Shown: piece by piece, positions 17,846-27,167 of the stretch
Numbering within the stretch: position 1 is the stretch's first letter
How the letters are laid out: each line of letters starts with the position of its first letter
NCBI GenBank assembly: GCA_963747335.1
Contig: CAVVEV010000003.1
Location: forward strand, 496,001 to 560,000
Length of the DNA stretch: 64,000 nucleotides
Source of the DNA: Prado023 sp963747335
GTDB taxonomy: Bacteria > Actinomycetota > Actinomycetes > S36-B12 > CAIYMF01
Direction: 5' to 3'
Notes under the pieces: model-generated
Databases searched by the model: none
Told to the model about the DNA's origin: nothing
The model's input: the letters and a program-made list of their open reading frames with translations, nothing else
Position numbers and translations under genes: made by a program

Positions 17846-18598
17846 TCAGCCGTCCAGGCCGAGGAAGCCGTCGATGCCCACGGTGAGGCCGGGCGTGGAG
17901 GCCACGTTGCGGATCGCGAGCAGGACGCCGGGCATGAAGCTGCCCCGGTCGAAGGAGTCGTGACGGATGGTCAGGGTCTCCCCCGGCCCGCCGAGCAGAA
18001 CCTCCTGGTGGGCAACCAGGCCCTGCAGCCGCACGGCGTGCACATGGATGCCGTCGACCAAAGCTCCGCGGGCCCCGTCGAGGGCGGACGTCGTGGCATC
18101 GGGCATGTCGGGGCTGTCGGCCTCCGCCCGGGCGGCCGCGACCAGCTGTGCGGTGCGCGTGGCCGTTCCCGAGGGAGCGTCCGCCTTGCGCGGGTGGTGC
18201 AGCTCGACGATCTCGACCGACTCGAAGTGCGGTGCCGCGGCTGCGGCGAAGCGCATCATCAGGACAGCGGCGATCCCGAAGTTCGGCGCGATCACCGCAC
18301 CCGTGCCCGGGGATGCCTCCAGCCAGGCACGCACCTGCTCCAGCTTCCCGGCGTCGAAGCCCGTGGTGCCCACGACCGGATGGATCCCGGCGCCGATGAG
18401 GAACTCGAGGCTGCCCATCACGGACTCGGGGTGCGTGAAGTCCACAGCCACCTGGCAGCCAGCGGCCACCAGCTCCTGGAGCTCGTCACCCACATCGAGG
18501 CTCGACACCAGCTCGAGGTCCGGCGCCTCGTACACCGCCTTGACCACCTCGGACCCCATGCGTCCCCGCGCACCCAGCACACCCACTCGGATCGTCAC
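17846..18598 (-). CDS. dapB: 4-hydroxy-tetrahydrodipicolinate reductase
   Basis: DapB reduces the dapA product with NAD(P)H on the path to diaminopimelate and lysine. The 250-residue protein starts with the Rossmann motif VGVLGARGRMGS. VDFTHPE and GTTGFD, the catalytic HHPRKADAPSGTA block, and NFGIAAVLMM are intact. The GTG start at 18598 lies 51 bp after the M16 peptidase gene. It is separated from thyX-dapA by an accessory stretch of about 10 kb. Confidence 0.96.
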   Translation of the reverse strand: MTIRVGVLGARGRMGSEVVKAVYEAPDLELVSSLDVGDELQELVAAGCQVAVDFTHPESVMGSLEFLIGAGIHPVVGTTGFDAGKLEQVRAWLEASPGTGAVIAPNFGIAAVLMMRFAAAAAPHFESVEIVELHHPRKADAPSGTATRTAQLVAAARAEADSPDMPDATTSALDGARGALVDGIHVHAVRLQGLVAHQEVLLGGPGETLTIRHDSFDRGSFMPGVLLAIRNVASTPGLTVGIDGFLGLDG

Positions 18599-18649
18599 AC
18601 CGGCATTGTCCCACCGAGGGACCCCGGACGCGCCTCGCCGTGGCGGGGG

Positions 18650-20008
18650 TCAGCCGATCGAGAACGTGCGGGACTCCTCGAACGGCCCGATCACGGTGAG
18701 CGACTTGGGCACGGAGAGGATCGCGGCTGCCTCGTGGGCGATGTCGTCGAGGGTCACCGCGTCGATGCGCGCGAGCAGGCCGTCGATGCTCGGCAGGTCC
18801 CCTGTGGACAGGTCCGCACTGCCGATCCGGCTCATCCGGGAGCCGGAGTCCTCGAGGCCGAGCACGATCGAGCCCTTGGTCTGGCCCTTGCCCCGTTCCA
18901 GCTCCTCAGGGGTCAGGCCGTTGCGGGCGACCTCGTCGAGGCCTGCCACAGCGAGTTCGAGGACCTGGTCGACCTTGGCCGGCAGGCAGCCCGCGTAGGC
19001 CCCGAACAGGCCGACGTCGGAGTAGCCGGTGCTGAAGGCGTAGACCGAGTACGCCAGGCCACGGCGCTCGCGGATCTCCTGGAACAGCCGGGAGGACATG
19101 CCCCCACCCAGGGCAGTGCTCAGGATGCTCAGGATGTAGCGCCGACTGTCGGCCCGCGCCACACCCGGCACTCCCAGCACGAGGTGGGCCTGCTCTGTCG
19201 GGCGGGAGACGACGCGCACGCCGGGCGTGGTCGCGACGTCCAGCCCTCCGCGGCGCGCGGGCAGCGGGCGGACGGAAGGGTCGCCGAGCGCGCCGGCCGA
19301 TCCGAAGGCCTCGGTCACCAGGCGCACGACCTCGTCGTGGTCCACGGCACCCGCGGCGGAGACCACCATCGCGTGGGGCTTGTACCGCTCGTGGTAGAAC
19401 GATGCGATCGCGTCCCGGCTGATCCCGGCGATGGTCTCGTGGGTGCCCAGGATGGAGCGGCCGAGGTCGGTCTCGCCGTACATGCCGAGCATGAACTCGT
19501 CGTGGACGAGGTCCGAGGGATCGTCGTCGCGCATGGCGATCTCCTCGAGGATGACCCCGCGCTCGGAATCGACGTCCTCGGGGCGCAGCAGCGCCGAGGT
19601 GACGATGTCGCTGATCACATCGATCGCCAGGGGCAGGTCGCGGTCGAGCACACGGGCGTAGAAGCAGGTGTGCTCCTTGGAGGTGAACGCGTTCATCTCC
19701 CCGCCGACTGAGTCGAGCAGGGACGAGATCTCCATGGCCTCGCGCCGGCGGGTGCCCTTGAAGAGCAGGTGCTCGAGGTAGTGCGCCGAGCCCATCTGGG
19801 CGTGTGACTCGTCGCGCGAGCCGACTCCCACCCAGATCCCGAAAGCGGCCGAGCGCACGCCCGGCACGTGCTCGGTGATGATCCGCAGGCCCCCAGGCAG
19901 GACGGTCCGGCGGACCAGTCCCCCCTGGTCGGGGGTCAGCAGGGTGACGGTGGAGCCCGGCTCCTGGTCGGGATCGATCGACCAGGAGCCGGGCAGCACT
20001 GCCGTCAT
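18650..20008 (-). CDS. M16 family zinc metallopeptidase (pitrilysin/processing-peptidase type)
   Basis: This 452-residue single-module M16 peptidase has the inverted zinc motif H76-YL-E79-H80 within AHYLEHLLFKGT, and the downstream Glu in ERGVILEEIAM. The second half has the inactive-domain sequences typical of the family, including GVARADSRRYI and RERRGLAYSVYAF. The ATG at 20008 lies 5 nt after the pnp stop. pnp-M16-dapB order is conserved across actinobacteria. Its role may be intracellular peptide turnover or processing; substrates are not known. Confidence 0.92.
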   Translation of the reverse strand: MTAVLPGSWSIDPDQEPGSTVTLLTPDQGGLVRRTVLPGGLRIITEHVPGVRSAAFGIWVGVGSRDESHAQMGSAHYLEHLLFKGTRRREAMEISSLLDSVGGEMNAFTSKEHTCFYARVLDRDLPLAIDVISDIVTSALLRPEDVDSERGVILEEIAMRDDDPSDLVHDEFMLGMYGETDLGRSILGTHETIAGISRDAIASFYHERYKPHAMVVSAAGAVDHDEVVRLVTEAFGSAGALGDPSVRPLPARRGGLDVATTPGVRVVSRPTEQAHLVLGVPGVARADSRRYILSILSTALGGGMSSRLFQEIRERRGLAYSVYAFSTGYSDVGLFGAYAGCLPAKVDQVLELAVAGLDEVARNGLTPEELERGKGQTKGSIVLGLEDSGSRMSRIGSADLSTGDLPSIDGLLARIDAVTLDDIAHEAAAILSVPKSLTVIGPFEESRTFSIG

Positions 20009-20013
20009 GCGGG

Positions 20014-22266
20014 TCAGGCCTCGCCCTCGCCGGCGGCCTGCTCGTCGCCCGAGCCCTCAACCGGAGCCTCAGCCGAACCCTCGGCATCCTCGATCACCGG
20101 CTGCAGCGACAGCTTGCCGCGGGAGTCGACCTCCTTGATCTCGACCAGGAGCTTCTGGCCGACCTGGACGACCTCCTCGACGTTGTTGATGCGGCTCTTG
20201 CCGGGGGCCAGCTTCTTCAGCTCGCTGATGTGCAGCAGGCCGTCCTTGCCGGGCAGGAGCGAGACGAACGCGCCGAAGGTCGTGGTCTTGACCACGGTGC
20301 CGAGGTAGCGCTCGCCGACCTCGGGCATCTGCGGGTTGGCGATGGCGTTGATCATCGCGCGTGCAGCCTCGGCCGACTCACCGTTCGTGGCACCGATGTA
20401 GATCGTGCCGTCGTCGGTGATGGTGATGTCGGCACCGGTCTCGTCCTGGATGGTGTTGATCATCTTGCCCTTGGGCCCGATCACCTCGCCGATCTTGTCG
20501 ACAGGGATGTTCACGGTGATGATCCGCGGGGCCAGGACACTCATCTCGTCCGGGACGTCGATGGCCTCGGCCATGACCTCGAGGATCGCCAGGCGGGCGT
20601 CGCGGGCCTGCGTCAGGGCACCGGCCAGCACCGAGGCGGGGATGCCGTCGAGCTTGGTGTCCAGCTGCAGGGCGGTCACGAAGTCCTTGGTGCCGGCGAC
20701 CTTGAAGTCCATGTCGCCGAACGCGTCCTCGGCGCCCAGGATGTCGGTGAGCGCCACGTAGCGGGTCTCACCGTCGACCTCGTCGGAGACCAGGCCCATC
20801 GCGATGCCCGCGACCGGGAACTTCAGCGGCACACCGGCGTTGAGCAGGGAGAGCGTCGAGGCGCAGACCGAGCCCATCGAGGTGGAGCCGTTGGAGCCCA
20901 GGGCCTCGGAGACCTGCCGGATGGCGTAGGGGAACTCCTCCTTGCTGGGCAGCACGGGCAGCAGGGCCCGCTCCGCGAGCGCGCCGTGGCCGATCTCGCG
21001 GCGCTTGGGCGAACCCACCCGGCCGGTCTCCCCGGTGCTGTAGGGCGGGAAGTTGTAGTTGTGCATGTAGCGCTTGCGCGTCTCGGGTGAGAGCGTGTCG
21101 AGCTGCTGCTCCATCTTGAGCATGTTCAGCGTGGTGACGCCCATGATCTGGGTCTCGCCGCGCTCGAACAGCGCCGAGCCGTGCGCCCGCGGGACGACCT
21201 CGACCTCGGCCGACAGCGGCCGGATGTCCGTCAGGCCACGGCCGTCGATGCGGACCTGGTCGCGCAGGACGCGCTGGCGGACCAGCTTCTTGGTCAACGA
21301 GCGGAACGCTGCGCTGATCTCCTTGTCACGGCCTGCGAACTGCTCGGCGAGGCGCTCGGCGACCTGGCCCTTGGCGCGGTCGATCGCTGCCTCGCGCTCC
21401 TGCTTGTCGGCGATGACCAGGGCGGCGGCCAACTCGTCGGTGCCCGCAGCCTCGACCGCGTCGTAGGCGTCGGGCTGGTAGTCCGGGAACACCGGGAACT
21501 CGACGGTCGGCTTGGCGGCCTTGGCGGCCAGCGCGGACTGCGCGTCGCACAGGATCCGGATGAAGCCCTTGGCGGCCTCCAGGCCCTCGGCGACGACCTG
21601 CTCGGTCGGAGCCTTGGCTCCCCCGGCGACGAGCTCCACGGTGTTGGCGGTGGCCTCGGCCTCCACCATCATGACGGCGACGTCGTCACCGGCGATGCGG
21701 CCGGCGACGACCATGTCGAACACCGCGCCCTCGAGCTGCTCGTGGGTCGGGAAGGCGACCCACTGGCCGCGGATCAGCGCGACGCGGGTGGCGCCGATCG
21801 GGCCGGAGAAGGGCAGGCCGGAGAGCTGGGTCGACATCGATGCGGCGTTGATGGCCACGACGTCGTAGAGGTGTGCGGGGTTCAGGCTCATCACCGTGAT
21901 GACGACCTGGACCTCGTTGCGCAGGCCCTTGACGAACGTGGGGCGCAGAGGGCGGTCGATGAGGCGGCAGGTGAGGATCGCGTCCTCGCTGGGCCGACCC
22001 TCGCGGCGGAAGAACGAGCCGGGGATGCGCCCGGCGGCGTACATCCGCTCCTCGACGTCGATCGTCAGGGGGAAGAAGTCGAACTGGTCCTTCGGGTGCT
22101 TGCCGGCCGTGGTGGCCGACAGGAGCATGGTGTCCTCGTCGAGGTAGGCCACGGCGGAGCCGGCGGCCTGGCGGGCGAGGCGCCCGGTCTCGAAGCGGAT
22201 GGTGCGGGTGCCGTAGGCGCCGTTGTCGATGACGGCCTCGGACGAGTGGATCTCGGGACCCTCCAC
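20014..22266 (-). CDS. pnp: polyribonucleotide nucleotidyltransferase
   Basis: PNPase is the phosphorolytic 3'-5' exoribonuclease of RNA turnover. The 750-residue protein has two RNase PH-like domains (FFPLTIDVEERMYAAGRIPG and, in the second, GRGLTDIRPLSAEVEVVPR and HNYNFPPYSTGETG), then a KH domain (VIGPKGKMINTI) and an S1 domain (TTFGAFVSLLPGKDGLLHI). GTG 22266 is preceded by AAGGAGGG at ideal spacing. It follows rpsO after a 297-bp spacer containing a terminator hairpin. Confidence 0.97.
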   Translation of the reverse strand: MEGPEIHSSEAVIDNGAYGTRTIRFETGRLARQAAGSAVAYLDEDTMLLSATTAGKHPKDQFDFFPLTIDVEERMYAAGRIPGSFFRREGRPSEDAILTCRLIDRPLRPTFVKGLRNEVQVVITVMSLNPAHLYDVVAINAASMSTQLSGLPFSGPIGATRVALIRGQWVAFPTHEQLEGAVFDMVVAGRIAGDDVAVMMVEAEATANTVELVAGGAKAPTEQVVAEGLEAAKGFIRILCDAQSALAAKAAKPTVEFPVFPDYQPDAYDAVEAAGTDELAAALVIADKQEREAAIDRAKGQVAERLAEQFAGRDKEISAAFRSLTKKLVRQRVLRDQVRIDGRGLTDIRPLSAEVEVVPRAHGSALFERGETQIMGVTTLNMLKMEQQLDTLSPETRKRYMHNYNFPPYSTGETGRVGSPKRREIGHGALAERALLPVLPSKEEFPYAIRQVSEALGSNGSTSMGSVCASTLSLLNAGVPLKFPVAGIAMGLVSDEVDGETRYVALTDILGAEDAFGDMDFKVAGTKDFVTALQLDTKLDGIPASVLAGALTQARDARLAILEVMAEAIDVPDEMSVLAPRIITVNIPVDKIGEVIGPKGKMINTIQDETGADITITDDGTIYIGATNGESAEAARAMINAIANPQMPEVGERYLGTVVKTTTFGAFVSLLPGKDGLLHISELKKLAPGKSRINNVEEVVQVGQKLLVEIKEVDSRGKLSLQPVIEDAEGSAEAPVEGSGDEQAAGEGEA

Positions 22267-22563
22267 GGGTGCCCTCCTTGTGTGTTGGGAGGATCGGCGC
22301 CGGGGCGGGCCTTGGATAGAAGTCCTCGGAACCGTGGGCGGGGTCGACGTCGTGTCGAACCCCTCGGATGCTCCGGGGACCACCACCGCAAGACCATGCG
22401 TGGCGCCGGACCCTCAATGTTGTGTTGTGTCGTGCTGGGAAGTGCGGTGTCGCCGCGAGCCTGGGCGGCGGGCATTGGATGCCCAGCCGGGCCGACGCGC
22501 AGGCGCGAACAAGTGGCGCACGCGCCAGGAGCGGCACCCGCGTGGGTACCGCTCCTGGGAGGG
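22267..22563. other. rpsO-pnp intergenic spacer
   Basis: These 297 bp carry no gene. On the minus strand they contain the rpsO terminator-like hairpin at 22525-22558 and a pnp leader of about 250 nt. I see no clear promoter hexamers. A leader this long fits the known habit of pnp mRNAs being regulated in their leader, but no specific element is recognised. Confidence 0.5.
22525..22558 (-). terminator. hairpin after rpsO
   Basis: Ten-base-pair perfect stem CCAGGAGCGG/CCGCTCCTGG with a 14-nt loop, starting 5 nt after the rpsO stop. It has no U tract. It could be a terminator, or, as in other bacteria, an RNase-processing site between rpsO and pnp. Confidence 0.65.
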
Positions 22564-22833
22564 CTAGCGCCGGATACCGAGGCGCTCGATCAGCGCGCGG
22601 TACCGCTCGATGTCGGTGGCCTGCAGGTACTTGAGCAGGCGGCGACGCTTGCCGACCAGCAGCAGCAGGCCACGCCGGCTGTGGTGGTCGTGCTTGTGGG
22701 TCTTCAGGTGCTCGGTCAGGTCCGAGATGCGCTTGGTGAGCATTGCGACCTGGACTTCGGGGCTGCCGGTGTCGCCCTCTTTGGTTCCGTACTCGGCGAT
22801 GATGGACTTCTTGGTGTCCGTGTCAAGAGACAT
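22564..22833 (-). CDS. rpsO: 30S ribosomal protein S15
   Basis: The 89-residue product is typical of S15, which binds 16S rRNA at the platform. GDTGSPEVQVA, LTKRISDLTEHLKTHKHDHH and RRGLLLLVGKRRRLLKYL are all family signatures. The ATG at 22833 gives the normal family length; the frame is open upstream but that part is not conserved. Confidence 0.97.
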   Translation of the reverse strand: MSLDTDTKKSIIAEYGTKEGDTGSPEVQVAMLTKRISDLTEHLKTHKHDHHSRRGLLLLVGKRRRLLKYLQATDIERYRALIERLGIRR

Positions 22834-23209
22834 AGATGACTGTGCATTCCTCTCGGGCGCGTGGATCACCAGCGGCCTTCTGCCTGGCTGGTTCAAGTCG
22901 CGGTCCCCGGGGCGCCCGCCCCATGGCCGTCAGGGCAAGGGTACCAGAGGGGGCATGTGGGGCAGTTTCTGGCAGATCTGAGGGTCCCTGAGTCAACTCG
23001 TGCAAGCCCCCATTCGGGGGACAAGGTGGGGTCCACCATCGACGCTGGGTAATTGACCGATCACCTCCGGCAAGTTCTTTGACAGGCGTTTTCGGGCAGG
23101 AGTTGGATTGGGTTATCACACAACTCAACACGCGCATGCGGTCTTTCGGCTTGTGACCACACAGTCGAAGGTCCCGGGGGCGGCGCCGAGTGTTCCCAGG
23201 AGGAACCAG
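22834..23209. promoter_or_regulatory. divergent regulatory region rpsO / surface protein
   Basis: This 376-bp spacer has no gene. On the plus strand it holds the hairpin CCCCC-ATTC-GGGGG (23007-23020), a smaller GGTGG/CCACC hairpin (23025-23037), and a promoter-like TTGACA at 23079. The local composition is less GC-rich than its surroundings between 23040 and 23130. On the minus strand it contains the rpsO leader; no convincing rpsO promoter hexamers were found. Confidence 0.5.
23079..23108 (+). promoter_or_regulatory. candidate sigma-70-type promoter of the surface protein gene
   Basis: A consensus -35 TTGACA (23079-23084) is followed after 18 bp by TTGGAT (23103-23108) as a weak -10. The leader to ATG 23210 would be about 95 nt. 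Confidence 0.4.
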
Positions 23210-26200
23210 ATGTTCGGGTCGAAGCGAAGCCTGTTCGGCGCAGAGCGCGGCAGCACCACGAGTTGGCTGGCAGGGGTGACCTCGGTGGCACTTCTCCTAG
23301 CAACCGTCGCGCTGCCCGCAGTGGCAGCAGCTGAGGAGCAGCCCTCGGACGCCACCAACCTGGTGGTTGCCGAGGGATCGGCGGTCATCGAGGAACCCCC
23401 GGTCGTCGAAGAGGTCGTCGAGGAACCCCCGGTCGTCGAAGAGGTCGTCGAAGTCCCTGTAGTCGTCGAGGAGGTCGTCGAGGAACCCCCGGTTGTCGCG
23501 GTCGAGGAGCCGGCGCCCACGGTGCAGAGGAACGTTTCGGCGTCGGACGACTCCGCGGCTGAGGCTCAGGACGATCCCACGGTTGCGGCAGTGCCAGCCG
23601 ATGCTGCGGTAGAGCCCGCCAAGGATGACTCCACGTCCCCCGCCCAGGGTACCGCGTCGGCCGGAACGCCTGACGGGTCGAACTCCTCCGACAATGCGCC
23701 CCCGATCAGCGAGCAGCGGGTCGCCGGCCAAACGAGCGGTGGGGACAACCCGCCGCGGGGCAAGGGCTCGATCGAGGTCCTGAAGGTGGACAAGCTGACC
23801 AACAAGCCCTTGGCGGGCGCCTGGTTCCAGCTGTGGAAGGACGATCAGCAGCTCGGCCTGGAGAAGAGTGACTCGAAGGGCAAGGCCACGTTCGAGGGTC
23901 TGGCGTGGGGCACCTACCAGGTCCAGGAAGTCACCGCCCCCGACGGTTACGGACTCAGCGACCCCGCTACCCAGACCGCCGTCATCGACCAGAGCAAGTT
24001 CAAGTGCGGCGACGATCACGGGGTGGGTCCGTCCTCAGTCGAGGCACTGACCAACAACAACAACAACGAGTACGGCGACAACGACCGGGACTGTGGCAAG
24101 GGCGTCGTCAAGCTGACGTTCAAGAACCCGCCGCTGGGCTCGATCGAGGTCCTGAAGGTCGACAAGCTGACCAACAAGCCCTTGGCGGGCGCCTGGTTCC
24201 AGCTGTGGAAGGACGATCAGCAGCTCGGCCTGGAGAAGAGTGACTCGAAGGGCAAGGCCACGTTCGAGGGTCTGGCGTGGGGCACCTACCAGGTCCAGGA
24301 AGTCACCGCCCCCGACGGTTACGGACTCAGCGACCCCGCTACCCAGACCGCCGTCATCGACCAGAGCAAGTTCAAGTGCGGAAGCACCGATGACCACAAC
24401 AACCGTTCCTCGGTCGATGCACTGACCTACAACAACAACAACAACAACGAGCACGGCGATGACGACCGGGACTGCGGTAAGGGCGTTGTCAAGCTGACGT
24501 TCAAGAACCCGCCGCTGGGCTCGATCGAGGTCCTGAAGGTCGACAAGCTGACCAACAAGCCCTTGGCGGGTGCCTGGTTCCAGCTGTGGAAGGACGATCA
24601 GCAGCTCGGCCTGGAGAAGAGTGACTCGAAGGGCAAGGCCACGTTCGAGGGTCTGGCGTGGGGCACCTACCAGGTCCAGGAAGTCACCGCCCCCGACGGT
24701 TACGGACTCAGCGACCCCGCAACCCAGACCGCCGTCATCGACCAGAGCAAGTTCAAGTGCGGAAGCACCGATGACCACAACAACCGTTCCTCGGTCGATG
24801 CACTGACCTACAACAACAACAACAACGAGCACGGCGATGACGACCGGGACTGCGGTAAGGGCGTTGTCAAGCTGACGTTCAAGAACCCGCCGCTCGGCTC
24901 AATCGAGGTCCTGAAGCTCGACAAGCTGACGGGCAAGGCGTTGGCCGGCGCCAAGTTCCAGCTGTGGAAGGGCGCCGAGTACGTCGATGAGGAGACGAGT
25001 GACTCGAAGGGCAAGGCAACCTTCAAGGATCTGCCGTGGGGCACCTACCAGGTCCAGGAAGTCACGGCGCCCGACGGTTACGGACTCAGCGACCCCGCTA
25101 CCCAGACCGCCATCATCGACCAGAGCAAGTTCAAGTGCGGCGACGATCACGGTGTGGGTCCGTCCTCGGTCGAGGCACTGACGAACAACAACAGCCACGA
25201 GTACGGCGACAACGACCGGGACTGTGGCAAGGGCGTCGTCAAGCTGACGTTCAAGAACCCGCCGCTGGGCTCGATCGAGGTCCTGAAGGTCGACAAGCTG
25301 ACCAACAAGCCGTTGAAGGGTGCCTGGTTCCAGCTGTGGAACGACAAGGGCACGATCGGCCAACTCGACAGTGAGGACACCCGGGACGGCGAACTGCAGG
25401 AGAGCGACGAGGACGGAAAGGTCCTGTTCAAGGCTCAGCCGTGGGGCACCTACCTGGTCCAGGAAGTCAGCCCGCCCACCGGATACGGACTCAGCGCCCC
25501 CGCTACCCAGCCCGCCGAGATCGACGAGAGCGATTACATCTGCGACAAGGGTGACCGTGTGGATCCGTCCTCACTCGGGGCACCGAACAACAACAACAAC
25601 AACGAGCATGGGCAGAAGCCCGGATCCGGTCACGGGGACTGGAACGTGAGCTGCAGCGGAGGTGTGGTCGAGTTGGTCTTCGCCAACCCGCCGATCGACA
25701 TCCCGTCGCTCGACAAGACCTCTGATCCCTCGGATGGGACGGCGGTCGAGACCGGAGGCACCATCGCCTACACCATCAAGGTGAAGAACGAGGGTGCGTT
25801 GCCGCTCACCGAGCAGACTCTGGTCGACACCCTGCCGACCGGAACAACTCTCGACCTGGCATCGGTCACACCGGCTGGCGACACGGACGTTGCCGGCAAG
25901 ATCACCTGGACCTTCGACCTGGGCGCCTTCTCGGAGAAGACGTTCACCTACACGGTGAAGGTCACCGCCGGGTTCGGGTCGGCGCCCCTGGTCAACAGGG
26001 CCGATTGGGTTCAGAAGGAGCTCACCAGGACGACGACCAATCCGGTCAAGGCGATCAACATCGCGGTCGGGAGCTTCTGCGAGGCAGACACCCCGTTCTA
26101 CAGCCTCAAGGTTGGGTCGCAGAACCTGCCCGATCTGCCGGTCAAGGTTGAGTGGCTGCAGGCCAATGCGGATGGGACGCTCAAGTTGGTCAACGGCCAG

Positions 26201-27085
26201 CCTGTGGCGGCGTTCAACCCAGCGACGAACCAGCCCTACATCGACAACTACACGTTGACGAATGGCCAGCTCAACCTGCCCAGGAACCTCTGGAAGGGCG
26301 CTGAGTTGGACAGCACGGGCAAGATCGTGAAGTGGCCAGGTTGGATCCTCAACACAGATGGGTCGTGGTCTCAGGTTCCCGACGGAGGCGTCCGCCCGGC
26401 CACCATCCTGCGGATTTCGGTGAACCCGACGGTCGACAGTACTGCCCTGTACCCGCCGGCAACGCCGGAGTGCAACGCCAATCCGCCGGCAGTCACCGGT
26501 TTGGACAAGTCTGCCACCCCGGCTTCTGGGTCGCAGGTGTCGCAGGGCCAGGCCATCACCTACAAGGTCGAGTTGACCAACAGGGGTGGCCAGGCAACCA
26601 CGTCGGATCTGGTCGACACGTTGCCCGCTGGTGTCACCTACCAGCCGGGTAGCGCGACGCGCAACGGGGCGACATCTGAACCGACGGTCGCTGGCCAGAC
26701 CCTGACCTGGCCGTTGGTGACGGTCCCGGTGGATGATCCGGCTACAACCGGTGTCAACGAAGGGTTGGTGATCTTCTCCTACCAGGTGAAGGTCAACTCC
26801 GACGCCGCCAACGGGCTCACGCTCGTCAACACAGCGTCCTGGGCCCGGTTGACGGACACGACGATCCACGGCGTCAATGTGCCGCCGGTCGCGCCGGTAG
26901 CCGACATCGAGGATGAGGTCGTCGTGGAGGACGTCGAGGACGAGGAGGTCGTCGCCGCCGAGGAGGACGAGGAGCTTGCCGACACCGGCGCCAACAACGT
27001 GGGCAATCTCGTCGGAGCGGCTCTGCTGGCGATGCTTGCTGGCGGGCTGATGGTCACTTTCGGGCGCAGGCGCCGCGAGGAGTGA
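23210..27085 (+). CDS. LAxTG-anchored surface protein with five CnaB/SpaA repeats and two DUF11-like domains
   Basis: This 1291-residue cell-wall protein is probably an adhesin or pilin-like stalk. A signal peptide (hydrophobic core WLAGVTSVALLLATVALPAV, cleavage near residue 40) is followed by a Val/Glu/Pro repeat region. Five SpaA/CnaB units of 124-140 residues start at about 186, 310, 437, 563 and 687. Each has the isopeptide elements: Lys in EVLKVDKLT, Glu in VQEVTAPDGY (VQEVSPPTGY in unit 5) and, in units 1-4, Asn in LTFKNPP. Each also has a Cys pair that may form a disulfide, and poly-Asn in most units. DUF11-like domains cover about 830-935 and 1100-1215. An acidic stretch leads to LADTG at 1256-1260, a membrane helix and RRRREE, the layout of class E sortase substrates. 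ATG 23210 has AGGAGGAA upstream. No sortase gene is in the window. Confidence 0.88.
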   Translation: MFGSKRSLFGAERGSTTSWLAGVTSVALLLATVALPAVAAAEEQPSDATNLVVAEGSAVIEEPPVVEEVVEEPPVVEEVVEVPVVVEEVVEEPPVVAVEEPAPTVQRNVSASDDSAAEAQDDPTVAAVPADAAVEPAKDDSTSPAQGTASAGTPDGSNSSDNAPPISEQRVAGQTSGGDNPPRGKGSIEVLKVDKLTNKPLAGAWFQLWKDDQQLGLEKSDSKGKATFEGLAWGTYQVQEVTAPDGYGLSDPATQTAVIDQSKFKCGDDHGVGPSSVEALTNNNNNEYGDNDRDCGKGVVKLTFKNPPLGSIEVLKVDKLTNKPLAGAWFQLWKDDQQLGLEKSDSKGKATFEGLAWGTYQVQEVTAPDGYGLSDPATQTAVIDQSKFKCGSTDDHNNRSSVDALTYNNNNNNEHGDDDRDCGKGVVKLTFKNPPLGSIEVLKVDKLTNKPLAGAWFQLWKDDQQLGLEKSDSKGKATFEGLAWGTYQVQEVTAPDGYGLSDPATQTAVIDQSKFKCGSTDDHNNRSSVDALTYNNNNNEHGDDDRDCGKGVVKLTFKNPPLGSIEVLKLDKLTGKALAGAKFQLWKGAEYVDEETSDSKGKATFKDLPWGTYQVQEVTAPDGYGLSDPATQTAIIDQSKFKCGDDHGVGPSSVEALTNNNSHEYGDNDRDCGKGVVKLTFKNPPLGSIEVLKVDKLTNKPLKGAWFQLWNDKGTIGQLDSEDTRDGELQESDEDGKVLFKAQPWGTYLVQEVSPPTGYGLSAPATQPAEIDESDYICDKGDRVDPSSLGAPNNNNNNEHGQKPGSGHGDWNVSCSGGVVELVFANPPIDIPSLDKTSDPSDGTAVETGGTIAYTIKVKNEGALPLTEQTLVDTLPTGTTLDLASVTPAGDTDVAGKITWTFDLGAFSEKTFTYTVKVTAGFGSAPLVNRADWVQKELTRTTTNPVKAINIAVGSFCEADTPFYSLKVGSQNLPDLPVKVEWLQANADGTLKLVNGQPVAAFNPATNQPYIDNYTLTNGQLNLPRNLWKGAELDSTGKIVKWPGWILNTDGSWSQVPDGGVRPATILRISVNPTVDSTALYPPATPECNANPPAVTGLDKSATPASGSQVSQGQAITYKVELTNRGGQATTSDLVDTLPAGVTYQPGSATRNGATSEPTVAGQTLTWPLVTVPVDDPATTGVNEGLVIFSYQVKVNSDAANGLTLVNTASWARLTDTTIHGVNVPPVAPVADIEDEVVVEDVEDEEVVAAEEDEELADTGANNVGNLVGAALLAMLAGGLMVTFGRRRREE
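23389..23510 (+). repeat. 30-bp tandem repeat encoding EEPPVVEEVV units
   Basis: The block GAACCCCCGGTCGTCGAAGA is repeated in tandem in frame, two near-perfect copies followed by two diverged ones, encoding a Val/Glu/Pro spacer next to the signal peptide of the surface protein. Confidence 0.75.
23765..25692 (+). repeat. five tandem coding repeats of about 372-381 bp (fifth longer)
   Basis: Units begin at 23765, 24137, 24518, 24896 and 25268, each at GGCTC(G/A)ATCGAGGTCCTGAAG. Units 1 and 2 are identical over more than 200 bp, and unit 3 differs from them at only a few positions there; units 4 and 5 are more diverged. Unit length varies by multiples of three because of AAC (Asn) runs, so the frame is kept. 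Such DNA identity points to recent duplication or gene conversion, and it makes the region prone to assembly collapse. Confidence 0.9.
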
Positions 27086-27131
27086 TGTGTGGGGCAGGCG
27101 GGCTCCTGAGTCCGAACGCCTGACCTGACCG

Positions 27132-27167
27132 GAGTGCCCGGTCCCGTGAATCCGGGGCCGGGCACTC
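27132..27167 (+). terminator. strong intrinsic terminator after the surface protein gene
   Basis: Fourteen-base-pair stem GAGTGCCCGGTCCC/GGGGCCGGGCACTC with one mismatch and an 8-nt loop, 46 nt after the stop codon. Confidence 0.8.

Noticed and set aside
23108..23209. Upstream in-frame start for the surface protein at 23108
   Set aside because: It would place 34 non-hydrophobic residues before the signal peptide; ATG 23210 has a good AGGAGG.
24050..25200. AAC repeat tracts considered as a CRISPR-like array
   Set aside because: They are in-frame Asn codons inside protein repeats; there are no spacers and no cas genes.
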